A stretch of DNA of 64,000 nt from an uncultured Saprospiraceae bacterium. Lineage in GTDB: Bacteria; Bacteroidota; Bacteroidia; Chitinophagales; Saprospiraceae. The notes beneath the pieces were generated by a model, which saw only the letters and a program-made list of their open reading frames with translations, was not told the origin of the DNA and did no database searches. Within the stretch, counting starts at the first letter, position 1. Each line of letters starts with the position of its first letter. Shown here piece after piece: positions 35,826-43,904 of the stretch. The DNA lies in NCBI GenBank assembly GCA_937926205.1, contig CALEYL010000040.1:54428-118427 (forward strand). Direction: 5' to 3'. Position numbers and translations under genes: made by a program.

Positions 35826-36755
35826 TTAGGTAACTGTCACATGGACGTCTATAAATTCTGTGACGTATTGAATGAGGTCAGGATTCTTCATAAGCCGGTA
35901 ATGGCCATAGCCTTCAGACACCAGCAGTGTTGAATTTTCCCAGGATTCATGGATCTCTTCCGCAGAACGAAAAGCAACAACCGGATCGAAGCGATCGTGG
36001 ACAATGAGCAGTTCTTCCACGTTGACCCGCCCGGCAGCATTACTCAGGTCGGCCTGATCTATAGGCATGCCCAGTTTGTGTTCCAGCATGTCCCAAAATC
36101 GTTTTTTTACGGCTCCCGGCAACCTCATGGTTGATGCTGCTTCGTCAAAGACCCGGCTAAGCCGATTGGGGGTTCCTATAAGGACCAGTTTTTCAATGCG
36201 GACAGATGGCTCCATTGTAGTTAGGGCAAATACGGTTGAAGCGCCTCCAAATGAATGGGTAATGATGCTGTTTACACCGCCGATCTGACGAATAATTGCT
36301 TTAACAGCGCCCGCAAAGTGGATGATATTGGTGCGCTTTCCATCTGAATTACCGTGTGCGGGTCCGTCAAAAGCCACTACACGATAGCCTTTTTCTACCA
36401 GAGCAGGCACAAAACTACGGAGTGCCGTTCCACGGGATTCCCAGCCATGTACCAACAAAACCACCTGTTCTCCTTTCCCCCATTCGTAACCTTTGAGGAC
36501 CTGACGACCATACAAAAACTCAAATAAACGCGCACTTTCCAGCAGCGTGTCAGATATGCTGTGCGTAGCCCGGACCCTTGGTGTGGAAAATAAGCGGTAA
36601 GCAATCTGAGCTGCCAGGCCGGGAAATGCACGACCGGCTGTTCCGAATCCAAGACGAACCATTTTCAACAACGCCGAAGGGCTTTGTCCTTTTGCCGTTT
36701 CTTCAGCAACAACAGGTAAAGGCGGCAGGTATTCAATTTTTTTATTCATTTTCAT
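35826..36755 (-). CDS. Alpha/beta hydrolase
   Basis: 309 residues. Oxyanion block LLVHGWESRGT, GPAHGNSDGKRT, the nucleophile elbow THSFGGAST (Ser about 172), an acid around DRFDPVVAF and a late His in GYGHYRLMKN make a complete triad. The sequence between elbow and acid holds a short helical cap. No signal peptide is evident, so it is probably cytoplasmic. It lies 42 bp downstream of a TetR regulator and is likely controlled by it. Substrate unknown; esterase, lipase or haloalkane-like activities are all possible. Confidence 0.85.
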   Translation of the reverse strand: MKMNKKIEYLPPLPVVAEETAKGQSPSALLKMVRLGFGTAGRAFPGLAAQIAYRLFSTPRVRATHSISDTLLESARLFEFLYGRQVLKGYEWGKGEQVVLLVHGWESRGTALRSFVPALVEKGYRVVAFDGPAHGNSDGKRTNIIHFAGAVKAIIRQIGGVNSIITHSFGGASTVFALTTMEPSVRIEKLVLIGTPNRLSRVFDEAASTMRLPGAVKKRFWDMLEHKLGMPIDQADLSNAAGRVNVEELLIVHDRFDPVVAFRSAEEIHESWENSTLLVSEGYGHYRLMKNPDLIQYVTEFIDVHVTVT

Positions 36756-36797
36756 CGCTCGGTGATTTTGATTGTTAGGTGATTGTATGGTCAGGGT

Positions 36798-37391
36798 CTA
36801 TTTTTCTCTGATCTCATCTATCATTTCAATCAGTTGCCTCGACATGACATCAAAATAATGAACATCCTTATATAATCTGGCCATCATGATGCCTCCCTCC
36901 AATGTCCCGATGAAACGAATGGCAAAAGCTGCCTTGTCCACATCCGGGCGTACTTCTCCCCTCTCAATGCCATTCTGTAAAGTCCTCGAAATGCGGTCCG
37001 TCCACATGTTCATGGCCTGAATGGCTTTTTCACGAAGCTCCGGATGGGCATCGTCAGCTTCAACTGAAGTATTTTGAATGGGACAACCGCCTTCTACCGG
37101 CGGATTCAGGATGCGTTCTTTGTAAAAATAGACGACCGCTTTTAGCTTGTCCAAAGCGTGTTCAATGACCCTGGTTCTTTCACGCACTTCATTGGAAACA
37201 ATCGCTACTGCGCGATCAAAAGCAGCCACGGCAATTTCATCTTTACTTTTAAAATTGCCATACAAGGCGCCTTTCGATAAATTCGTCGCCTTCATAATGT
37301 CGTCCATAGAAGTGCCGGCGTAGCCACTCTGGTTGAACAATACGGCTGCTTTATCAACTATAAACTGCCTGGTCTTTTCTGATTTTGTCAT
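36798..37391 (-). CDS. TetR/AcrR-family transcriptional regulator
   Basis: 197 residues. The N-terminal HTH is typical (KTRQFIVDKAAVLFNQSGYAGTSMDDIMKATNLSKGALYGNFKSKDEI, about 5-52). The C-terminal ligand domain has a TetR_C-like helix set with the GGCPIQNTSVEADD block. It probably represses itself and the hydrolase gene 42 bp downstream. The inducer is unknown. Confidence 0.92.
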   Translation of the reverse strand: MTKSEKTRQFIVDKAAVLFNQSGYAGTSMDDIMKATNLSKGALYGNFKSKDEIAVAAFDRAVAIVSNEVRERTRVIEHALDKLKAVVYFYKERILNPPVEGGCPIQNTSVEADDAHPELREKAIQAMNMWTDRISRTLQNGIERGEVRPDVDKAAFAIRFIGTLEGGIMMARLYKDVHYFDVMSRQLIEMIDEIREK

Positions 37392-37524
37392 GCTAAATAC
37401 CTGATGAAGATTAGATTAAGAAGACTATGTGAAATAGCACTCAAGAATCAGGTACAAAAATAAACCAATCGGTCTTTTTTTGCAAACTTTTTTTGATTTT
37501 TTATCGGAAGCAATACAAAAAACC

Positions 37525-37580
37525 GTGTCATCCGCGTCCCCAAACCGCTTTAGTGGTAAAGCGGATGACGCAGATGACAC
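37525..37580. repeat. Nested palindrome in the TetR-TonB receptor gap
   Basis: Outer arms GTGTCATCCGCGTC (37525-37538) and GACGCAGATGACAC (37567-37580) pair with one mismatch. Inside, CCGCTTTA (37545-37552) and TAAAGCGG (37557-37564) form a perfect hairpin. It lies upstream of the TetR start at 37391 and downstream of the TonB receptor stop at 37683. It may be a terminator for the receptor gene or a dispersed palindromic repeat. Confidence 0.55.
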
Positions 37581-37682
37581 AAAAAAACACGATTAGAGCA
37601 GCCCTGAGGCTGTAAAGAACAACTTCATTCCCGAGCAGGACACTCTTTCTACCCTCTACCTTCTACTCTCTACTTTAACCTT

Positions 37683-40121
37683 CTAAAACTGCACACTCAC
37701 CCCAGCCAGTACATGCCGGAAAGCCTGGGGATAATAGCCCCGGTCGACAACAGCCACTTGGTTGTACAAATACCGATAAGACCAGCCATTCGTTTCGAAC
37801 ATGGCATTCCAGACATTGGGCACCAGCAGGGTCAGCGTAATTCCCTTAGCAAAAGTTGGTGCGATTTGCCAACGCAGGCGAAAATCGCTGAAAAAATAAG
37901 CATCCAGCACATTCCCTTCATCTGAAGTATTGTCCAGATACTGCTTCCCAACGTATTTGCTCATGAGAGCCAGTTCCACTTGCTGTTTTTCTGTTTTTAA
38001 AGGAAAAAAATTCAGTTCCACACCCGTCACGATACCCGGAGAAAAAGCCAGGTCGGTATGTTCATGCTGAACGGGGCGTTGTTCCAGCCAGTTAAAATCG
38101 GCATCATACACATCAACAAATTCTGTAAAGCGTCTGATTTTGTTTTGGCTCAGCGCCAGGTTTCCATTGAACTTCAGCCAGGGGAGCAATTCTCCGCCAC
38201 CTGAAATTTCAATGCCGGCGCGATAACTTTTGTCGATGTTGATCCTTCTGTACTCAGATGCATCGTTTATTTCTCCATTCAGGGCCAGCTGGTCGTCGTA
38301 GTGCATGTGGTAAAAATTCACATTCAGGGCAGCCTTTTGCCAGGAAGCCCGCCATCCAAGCTCTGTGTTCAGCAAACGCTCTGCTTTAGGACGCTGTCTG
38401 ACCGGGTTTTCGGTATAGTCGCTGCGGTTGGGTTCCCGGTGGGCGACGCCAAATGAAGCATAGTACTGCTGATTGGGAGCTGCCTCGTAAAGCAACCCGG
38501 CTTTGGGGTTGAAAAAGACCAGTTTATCGCTCAAATCCACATTTTCCAGCAGGTTGTTTATGCCTAAAAAAGAATAGGAAACCCTGCGTACCTGAAGATC
38601 AAGCCAGGTATTCCAGCCGCCCCGCCATGTTTTTTCAATTTTCCCAAAAAGGTTGGCGTCGGTTTTTCTGGAGTCATTATCATAGTACCGATAGCCGGTT
38701 TCACTCTCCGAAGCATATCGCGCCCAGATGATTTCTCCAAAATGCTGCCCTTCATAGATGTGAAAACCACCGCCAAGGATGGCATCCAGTTGGCCGTCGT
38801 TACTCCGGTAATTTAAGGAGTAAGTGGTTCCGTAAAAATCATTGTCTAGCCAGCGCTGCCGCACCAAATCAGTCTTCGTTACGGTATCCCCGCCAATCGC
38901 CACCGGGCTAAGGCCGTAATTTTCCAGGGATTGATCTGCTTTGTACTCCTCGTAATACCCTGCCCCTTTGGTATGATGGAGCGCGAGCGCCAATTTCCAA
39001 TTGGAAGACAATTGCTGGTCGTGCAGCAGTTGCGTATGGGTTTGCCGGTAATTATCCTCCTGATTTTCATAAGGTTCGCCTGCTTTTTCCGTTCCGGCAG
39101 AGTTATAAGTGCGCAAATCGGGATCATCAATAAAATCGGCGGGCACGCCATTCCATGCCTGGTAAGTAATTTCATGGCCGGAAAAAACATTCAGCTTCGT
39201 TACACTTTTGGCGCCAAGCCAGGCTCCTGACAGGAAAAACGACTCCAAATCTGCACTGGCACGGTCAATAAATCCATCGGAAGTGATGCGTGAAAAACGG
39301 CCTTCGACGGCAAATTTATCCTGAAGCAAGCCTGAACCGAAGCGCACGCTGCCTTTTTGCGTATTGAAGGTTCCGGCAGTTGCATTGATTTCTGCATAAG
39401 GATTGGTAGATACTTTGGAAGTGCTCAGGTTGATGGTAGCCCCAAAAGCCCCGGCGCCGTTAGTAGAAGAACCTACTCCTCGCTGGATCTGCAATTCACT
39501 GACTGAACTGGCAAAATCTGGCAAATCCACCCAATAAACCTGCTGGGACTCTGCATCATTCAACGGAATGCCATTGATGGTCACATTGGTCCGCGAAGGG
39601 TCTGATCCCCGGATTCGGATGCCCGTATACCCTATTCCTGTGCCGGCATCAGAGGTCACCACGGCAGAAGGCGTCCACTGCAGCAGATAGGGAACATCCT
39701 GCCCGAGGTTGTTTTTCTCCAGATCTGCTTTGCTCAGGTTGGTATAAGTCACCGGTGTTTTAGCCCCGGCCCGAACGGCATAGACTTCCAGTGCCGCGAT
39801 GTTGAAGGCCTCTGATTCCAGTTCGATTTGTACAAATACCGGTTTCAAATCCCCAGACAGATTTACCTCTATTCCGGCATTTTTATAGCCAATGTAAGAG
39901 ACCTCCAGCGTATATCGCCCGGGGTTTAAATTTCCAATGCTAAAATTGCCGTTGGCGTCAGCTGAGGCGCCGGAGGAAACGCCTGCCAGCACAACATTCG
40001 CTCCGGGGAGCGCCAAGCCGGTAGCCTTATCCACAATACGCCCCCTTAGCGCGCTCTGTGCACTTAAATCCGCAAACGACAACACACACAAGGCTGCCGT
40101 TGCAACAATCCATTTAAACAT
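37683..40121 (-). CDS. TonB-dependent outer-membrane receptor, probable thiamin (or precursor) transporter
   Basis: 812 residues. Signal peptide (to about residue 21, SFADLSAQ), a carboxypeptidase-regulatory-like domain at about 24-110 (GRIVDKATGLALPGANVVLAG), a TonB-dependent plug at about 130-245 (GYTGIRIRGSDPSRTNVTINGIPLNDAESQQVYWVD and QIQRGVGSSTNGAGAFGATINLS), and a 22-strand barrel ending with the BAM-type aromatic (HVLAGVSVQF). The barrel resembles FecA/CirA-like receptors, which alone would suggest a siderophore. A TPP-type riboswitch in the leader points instead to thiamin or a precursor, as in the thiamin receptors known from other Bacteroidota. Single-gene unit. Confidence 0.85.
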   Translation of the reverse strand: MFKWIVATAALCVLSFADLSAQSALRGRIVDKATGLALPGANVVLAGVSSGASADANGNFSIGNLNPGRYTLEVSYIGYKNAGIEVNLSGDLKPVFVQIELESEAFNIAALEVYAVRAGAKTPVTYTNLSKADLEKNNLGQDVPYLLQWTPSAVVTSDAGTGIGYTGIRIRGSDPSRTNVTINGIPLNDAESQQVYWVDLPDFASSVSELQIQRGVGSSTNGAGAFGATINLSTSKVSTNPYAEINATAGTFNTQKGSVRFGSGLLQDKFAVEGRFSRITSDGFIDRASADLESFFLSGAWLGAKSVTKLNVFSGHEITYQAWNGVPADFIDDPDLRTYNSAGTEKAGEPYENQEDNYRQTHTQLLHDQQLSSNWKLALALHHTKGAGYYEEYKADQSLENYGLSPVAIGGDTVTKTDLVRQRWLDNDFYGTTYSLNYRSNDGQLDAILGGGFHIYEGQHFGEIIWARYASESETGYRYYDNDSRKTDANLFGKIEKTWRGGWNTWLDLQVRRVSYSFLGINNLLENVDLSDKLVFFNPKAGLLYEAAPNQQYYASFGVAHREPNRSDYTENPVRQRPKAERLLNTELGWRASWQKAALNVNFYHMHYDDQLALNGEINDASEYRRINIDKSYRAGIEISGGGELLPWLKFNGNLALSQNKIRRFTEFVDVYDADFNWLEQRPVQHEHTDLAFSPGIVTGVELNFFPLKTEKQQVELALMSKYVGKQYLDNTSDEGNVLDAYFFSDFRLRWQIAPTFAKGITLTLLVPNVWNAMFETNGWSYRYLYNQVAVVDRGYYPQAFRHVLAGVSVQF

Positions 40122-40179
40122 GATAATAAATTAAACAAAATGAAACGATACGCCACGCCCGGGGTTGGGCAGCGCTATT

Positions 40180-40270
40180 CTCATTTCCCTTTCCGGAATT
40201 ACCCGGACAGGTTCCTGCCCTGCATTGCGCAGAGCAAAGGGTATCATCTCAGCCTGAAGTAGCCGTTAAA
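40180..40270 (-). promoter_or_regulatory. TPP (THI-box) riboswitch, 5' half degenerate
   Basis: Read on the minus strand the leader contains CTGAGATGATACCC (40252-40239), then GGAACCTGTCCGGGTAATTCC and GGAAAGGGAA ending near 40185. These are the conserved J3-2/P2, P4-P5 and 3' elements of the thiamin-pyrophosphate riboswitch. The 5' P2 strand, normally GGGGTGC, reads GGCTAC, giving a C-C mismatch in P2, and P3 is almost absent. Further downstream GCCC/GGGC (minus strand, about 40173-40156) precedes a T-rich stretch and could be the expression-platform terminator. It lies 60 bp before the TonB receptor ATG. Confidence 0.82.
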
Positions 40271-40465
40271 TTGGTTGAAATTGTCAAATCGGTTGAATTG
40301 GTAAGTTCTGTGTGACAATCATTATCCCTATCAAACAAAACCAGCCAATTCAATGAATTCAACAAACTCAACAAATCCACACCACTCAAGCACCCCGAAT
40401 GAGCTTGTTAGCCGGGACAAAGATGGGGAAAGGATCTTAAGTTTATATGTTCGACTTGCAATTAT
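40271..40465. other. AT-rich spacer with imperfect AATTGGTTGAA-type repeats
   Basis: Upstream of the riboswitch, 40265-40305 repeats TTGGTTGAAATTG / CGGTTGAATTGG and 40343-40370 holds related inverted text (CCAATTCAATGAATTCAAC). No reading frame, RNA or clear promoter was recognised. Confidence 0.4.
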
Positions 40466-40978
40466 TTACAAAGGCGACCAGTCTTCCCGCCGCAATTCAT
40501 AAACAGCACAATGATCGTCTCCAAAATTTCTTTCTTCAAGAAATTGGAACCCAATTCTTTCATAAAAGCGCCTGGCAGCCAGATTAGATTGCAATGGATC
40601 TATAAGAATAGCACTGACTTCAGGGTCTTTAAAACAACGTTCTATCGCTAATTTCATCATGATGGTGCCATATCCCTTTCCCAAATCTTCTTTTTCACCA
40701 ATCCATATATCAATTGCTCTAAGATTAGCGGGGACTTCGCCCCAATAGTGTGTTTCCTCCTCCGCTGGATCGATTATTTGGATGAATCCAATGGGCCTGC
40801 CTTCCAATTCAGCGATTAATTGTTCTCTCCATGGCGGAAAACGCTGAAGCTCGAAAGCCCAATTCCAATCATCGTCTGCATCAGCATCAATGACGTGTTG
40901 CTGTTTGTCCCAAAACTCCAGATGATATAAATCTTTGATGGTTGCGATACGAAGCGTAATTTTTTCAGGGTTTTCCAT
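40466..40978 (-). CDS. GNAT-family N-acetyltransferase
   Basis: 170 residues. The GNAT fold is visible: RIATIKDLYHLEFWDKQQHV start, IAELEGRPIGFIQIIDP (beta strands before motif A), IDIWIGEKEDLGKGYGTIMMKLAIERCF as acetyl-CoA motif A (LGKGYG), and NLAARRFYERIGFQFLEER as motif B. It resembles the aminoglycoside 6'-acetyltransferase-like branch (GNAT_8) by its WRE-Q and HYWGEVP blocks, but family members act on many amines. Stand-alone gene; function beyond acetyl transfer unknown. Confidence 0.85.
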   Translation of the reverse strand: MENPEKITLRIATIKDLYHLEFWDKQQHVIDADADDDWNWAFELQRFPPWREQLIAELEGRPIGFIQIIDPAEEETHYWGEVPANLRAIDIWIGEKEDLGKGYGTIMMKLAIERCFKDPEVSAILIDPLQSNLAARRFYERIGFQFLEERNFGDDHCAVYELRREDWSPL

Positions 40979-41079
40979 GAGTGAATTTTAAGGTAGCCAT
41001 TTAAGCAGATAAAAATACCCCGAGTTTTAAATTTCTCAACAATCCAGCAGGCTTTTAACTTTTCTACATATTCAGCCCC

Positions 41080-41130
41080 CTACTCCCCCCTCAGCGACTC
41101 CAACGCCGCCGCCAGATACACCATCAAGCG
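41080..41130 (-). pseudogene. Remnant of a second GH9 C-terminus
   Basis: Minus-strand codons 41126-41083 read LMVYLAAALESLRGE followed by TAG (41082-41080). The intact GH9 gene ends PLVYLAAAIEALMGE followed by TAG (42045-42043). The two share stop codon, frame and about 11 of 15 residues. The remnant lies on the other side of the Rpn nuclease gene, so it looks like the tail of a lost or displaced tandem GH9 paralogue. Upstream codons (KTDR) no longer resemble GH9. Confidence 0.6.
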
Positions 41131-41145
41131 ATCTGTTTTTAGATT

Positions 41146-41979
41146 TTACAATTTCGCTATCTCATCAATCGCTAAACCAGTTATTTCTGATATTAAGCTC
41201 GAATCCAACCCTTTGGCTTTCATTTGGCGAGCAATTTCAATATTGCGCTCTGCCTTGCCTTCATCAAAAGAAGTATCCACTACATTTTTCAAATCCCTGT
41301 AATACTTTAAACTTTCTTCATATTTATTCCTTTCATCGGGGGTGAATTTCGCGATCTCGGCAGTATCAAATAGCTTCTGAAATACCCGATCTTGCAAAGC
41401 CTGTGGCCGATTTTGAAGGTACGGCAGTTGTTGCAGTACATACATCCACTTGTCAAAATTGTTTTGCAAATCTTCTTCAGATTTGTTGAAATTAGGCATT
41501 TCAAGATAGATATACATCAATTTGTCATAAAACACGCGACATTTTTGGTCCTTCAATTGCACCTCATGGCGTACTTCCTGCTTCCCTTCATCCTCTGAAA
41601 ATGTAAAGTCAAGAATGCCCACCATGTACACTGCGGCCAATTGGTAATTCCAGTCCCCTTTCTTTGCCTGCTCCTGAATAGGGAATGAAGAATAATAGAC
41701 GCTTCGGTCTTTGAAAAAATTCTGCTTAGCTTTCTGCATCTCTACTATAAAGCGCTCTCCATTCTCGCCAATACAGTACAAGTCAAAGATAGCCTTACGG
41801 TCTGCCTCCGTGCTGCCAAGTTGCTCTGTGCGTGAATAGGTAAGGTCTTTAATTTTGTGCTTTACGGGCAATACCTGGTTTAAAAAATCAATAAGCAGGT
41901 CTTTATTCAGCTCAGAGCCAAACAGTTTTTTGAAACCGAAATCTGTAAATGGGTTAATATACTTATCCTGGAGCACCAT
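41146..41979 (-). CDS. Rpn family / PD-(D/E)XK nuclease-family transposase-like protein
   Basis: 277 residues from the ATG at 41979 (MVLQDKYINPFTDFGFKKLFG). The opening INPFTDFGFKKLFGSELNKDLLIDFLNQVL, the catalytic area KAIFDLYCIGENGERFIVEMQKAKQNFF (Asp and Glu-x-Gln of the PD-(D/E)XK core) and the following RSVYYSSFPI are typical of the PDDEXK_2 (Rpn) family. E. coli Rpn proteins are DNA nucleases that raise recombination. The C-terminus has a short MKAKGLDSSLISEITGLAIDEI motif seen in many members. It has its own promoter and sits between two copies of a GH9 tail. Confidence 0.9.
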   Translation of the reverse strand: MVLQDKYINPFTDFGFKKLFGSELNKDLLIDFLNQVLPVKHKIKDLTYSRTEQLGSTEADRKAIFDLYCIGENGERFIVEMQKAKQNFFKDRSVYYSSFPIQEQAKKGDWNYQLAAVYMVGILDFTFSEDEGKQEVRHEVQLKDQKCRVFYDKLMYIYLEMPNFNKSEEDLQNNFDKWMYVLQQLPYLQNRPQALQDRVFQKLFDTAEIAKFTPDERNKYEESLKYYRDLKNVVDTSFDEGKAERNIEIARQMKAKGLDSSLISEITGLAIDEIAKL

Positions 41980-41997
41980 GCAAGAATCATTTAAGTG

Positions 41998-42005
41998 CAA
42001 AAATA
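41998..42005 (-). promoter_or_regulatory. -7 promoter element for the Rpn-family gene
   Basis: TATTTTTG on the minus strand, exact TAnnTTTG, 18 bp before the ATG at 41979. A TTG lies 15 bp upstream, slightly closer than usual. Confidence 0.5.
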
Positions 42006-42042
42006 CGGAAAATACAGTAACAAAACCCGGGATTTCGCTCTC

Positions 42043-43791
42043 CTACTCCCCCATCAGCGCCTCAATCGCTGCAGCTAAATACACCAACGGCGCATTCCAG
42101 TTGATCGCAATTTCATTAGACGCGTAGGAGCAATCGTCATCGGTGTAGGATTCGTCAGGCAGATTATTCGGATAGGTGCTGCAACGGTCCTGCTGATGGG
42201 GATTGGGACCGCCGGAAAGCAAGCCCGGCACTGGTTCTGTAATGCCGTCGGCGACGGAAGGCCGGTGGTGTGGGTGCATGGGGGTTTTGTCGCCGAAGCC
42301 AGTCACAAAGGAGTAGCCTGTTGCGTTTCTGCCGAGTAGGTAATCCAGATTTGCCAGCGCGTAATTCAAATACTTCTGGTCGCGACTAAGCAAATAAGCC
42401 TGTATGAGCAAAATACCCTGATTGGCGGCGTTGGCGCTGCTACCCCAGGTAAAATACTGGGCTTTTTCGCCCATCACTGTTTGATAAGCCTGGCCATCAA
42501 CACCTTCTGTAAGGTGGTCAGCTAAGCGGAGTACACGCTCGCGAAATTTTGGGATTTCGCTGTTAAATGGCGCCTGCAGCGTTTTTTGGTGACGCAACAG
42601 CGAATAACTGGCCAAAGCCTCAACATTGTTCCATGTGGGCAGCGTTAAATCGGCATTTTTGAAAAAAACTACTGCCTCATAGTAAGATGCATCCTGTGTG
42701 GTCAGGTACAATTCAGCTGCAGCCCACAACCATTCATCCGAGACATCCGTATCGCCATAAGCGCCGGTATTGACGTCCGGGTCGAACTGTTCGTTCATGG
42801 CTTTTTGGTCGTAATACACCTCCGGGTAAAGGCTTGCCCAGGTCCAGGCTGCCTTGGCTGCCAACAAACAGGAATCTGCTAATCCGGGCAATTGCTTTTC
42901 AAATTTTCTGAATACCCGGGCGGCCTGCGCTGTCACTGCCGCAAAATCGAGTGCAGCGGTCGTGCTTTTTTGAACCACATAGCGCGGCTTCGAAGCCTGG
43001 TGTGGCATCAGGTTCAGTCCTTCAAATTCCGGATTTGTCAGTTTGTGGTAAACGCCGCCATCCCCGGGATCCTGCATGGTCAGCATCCAGCGCAGGTTCC
43101 AGAGCACTTCGTTAAGCAAATCAGGCAGGGTATTTCCACTCTCCGGGATATCGGTGACCAGCTTATCACAAAAAGCAGGAAAATCCTCATACAAAGACAT
43201 CAGGGTACCCATGGTAATCCCGGAATTGACAATATACTTGTTGTAATCGCCGGCATCGTACCAACCTCCGCGCGATGCAATGACCGTCCCGGCTGGTCGC
43301 GCACGCGATGCAGCAGAAGCATGAACCAGGATGCGATCGTCGGGGTGCCCTGCAGGGCGCTTCCATTTTCCGGCATGCCACTCCGGCAAAGCGGTGGAAG
43401 CCCGTTGAAAATAAAATCCTTTTAAAGCGCCTGTTGCGACTGACCTGTGCACATTTTTCTGAATTTCAAAAGGATAAGAAACGCCCGTTGAAGGGACTTC
43501 GAGCACAAAAGTACCGCTCTGTCTGAACGCTGAAAAATCCGCAATTCGAGTACGCTGTTTTGAAAAGGCACTCAAACGGGGTGCGCCCAGTAATCCCCGG
43601 TGCATCATCGCCCCGGAATCAGCTGCTTTTATGAAGAACATGTTTCCGGTTCCGTCGCCGCACACCACCGCCACTTTAGGGCCATCCGGGTAAAACCCAA
43701 TCTGGTTCAGCCGGATGTTGCCGGATGGTTGTTGCGCCTTCAGGGTGATGCAGGTTGCAAGAGCAAGAGAGAGGTACAATATGCGCGTCAT
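42043..43791 (-). CDS. Glycoside hydrolase family 9 endoglucanase, secreted
   Basis: 582 residues. Signal peptide to about residue 19 (LATCITLKAQ). An N-terminal CelD_N-type Ig-like domain (about 25-110: IRLNQIGFYPDGPKVAVV) precedes the (alpha/alpha)6 GH9 domain (about 120-580). The catalytic base region is GGWYDAGDYNKY (175-186), with TGFGDKTPMHPHHRPS and the C-terminal acid Glu in CSYASNEIAINWNAPLVY. GH9 enzymes cut beta-1,4-glucans (cellulose, mixed-linkage glucan) by inversion. There is no CHU_C or other sorting domain, so it is probably periplasmic. It could process oligosaccharides taken up by SusCD-type systems. Confidence 0.92.
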   Translation of the reverse strand: MTRILYLSLALATCITLKAQQPSGNIRLNQIGFYPDGPKVAVVCGDGTGNMFFIKAADSGAMMHRGLLGAPRLSAFSKQRTRIADFSAFRQSGTFVLEVPSTGVSYPFEIQKNVHRSVATGALKGFYFQRASTALPEWHAGKWKRPAGHPDDRILVHASAASRARPAGTVIASRGGWYDAGDYNKYIVNSGITMGTLMSLYEDFPAFCDKLVTDIPESGNTLPDLLNEVLWNLRWMLTMQDPGDGGVYHKLTNPEFEGLNLMPHQASKPRYVVQKSTTAALDFAAVTAQAARVFRKFEKQLPGLADSCLLAAKAAWTWASLYPEVYYDQKAMNEQFDPDVNTGAYGDTDVSDEWLWAAAELYLTTQDASYYEAVVFFKNADLTLPTWNNVEALASYSLLRHQKTLQAPFNSEIPKFRERVLRLADHLTEGVDGQAYQTVMGEKAQYFTWGSSANAANQGILLIQAYLLSRDQKYLNYALANLDYLLGRNATGYSFVTGFGDKTPMHPHHRPSVADGITEPVPGLLSGGPNPHQQDRCSTYPNNLPDESYTDDDCSYASNEIAINWNAPLVYLAAAIEALMGE

Positions 43792-43904
43792 AAGCTGATT
43801 GATTGAGTTGAGTTGTTTATCCGTTAGCGACCAGGCTCCTCGTCAAATCCTGTGATCGTCAGATCATCCTGGGCGCTACCGGAGCAAAGCGCCATAATTC
43901 CCAA

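Noticed and set aside
43872..43893. Hairpin GGCGCT/AGCGCC after the giant adhesin as a terminator
   Set aside because: Only 6 bp of stem with a 10-nt loop and no T-run on the minus strand.
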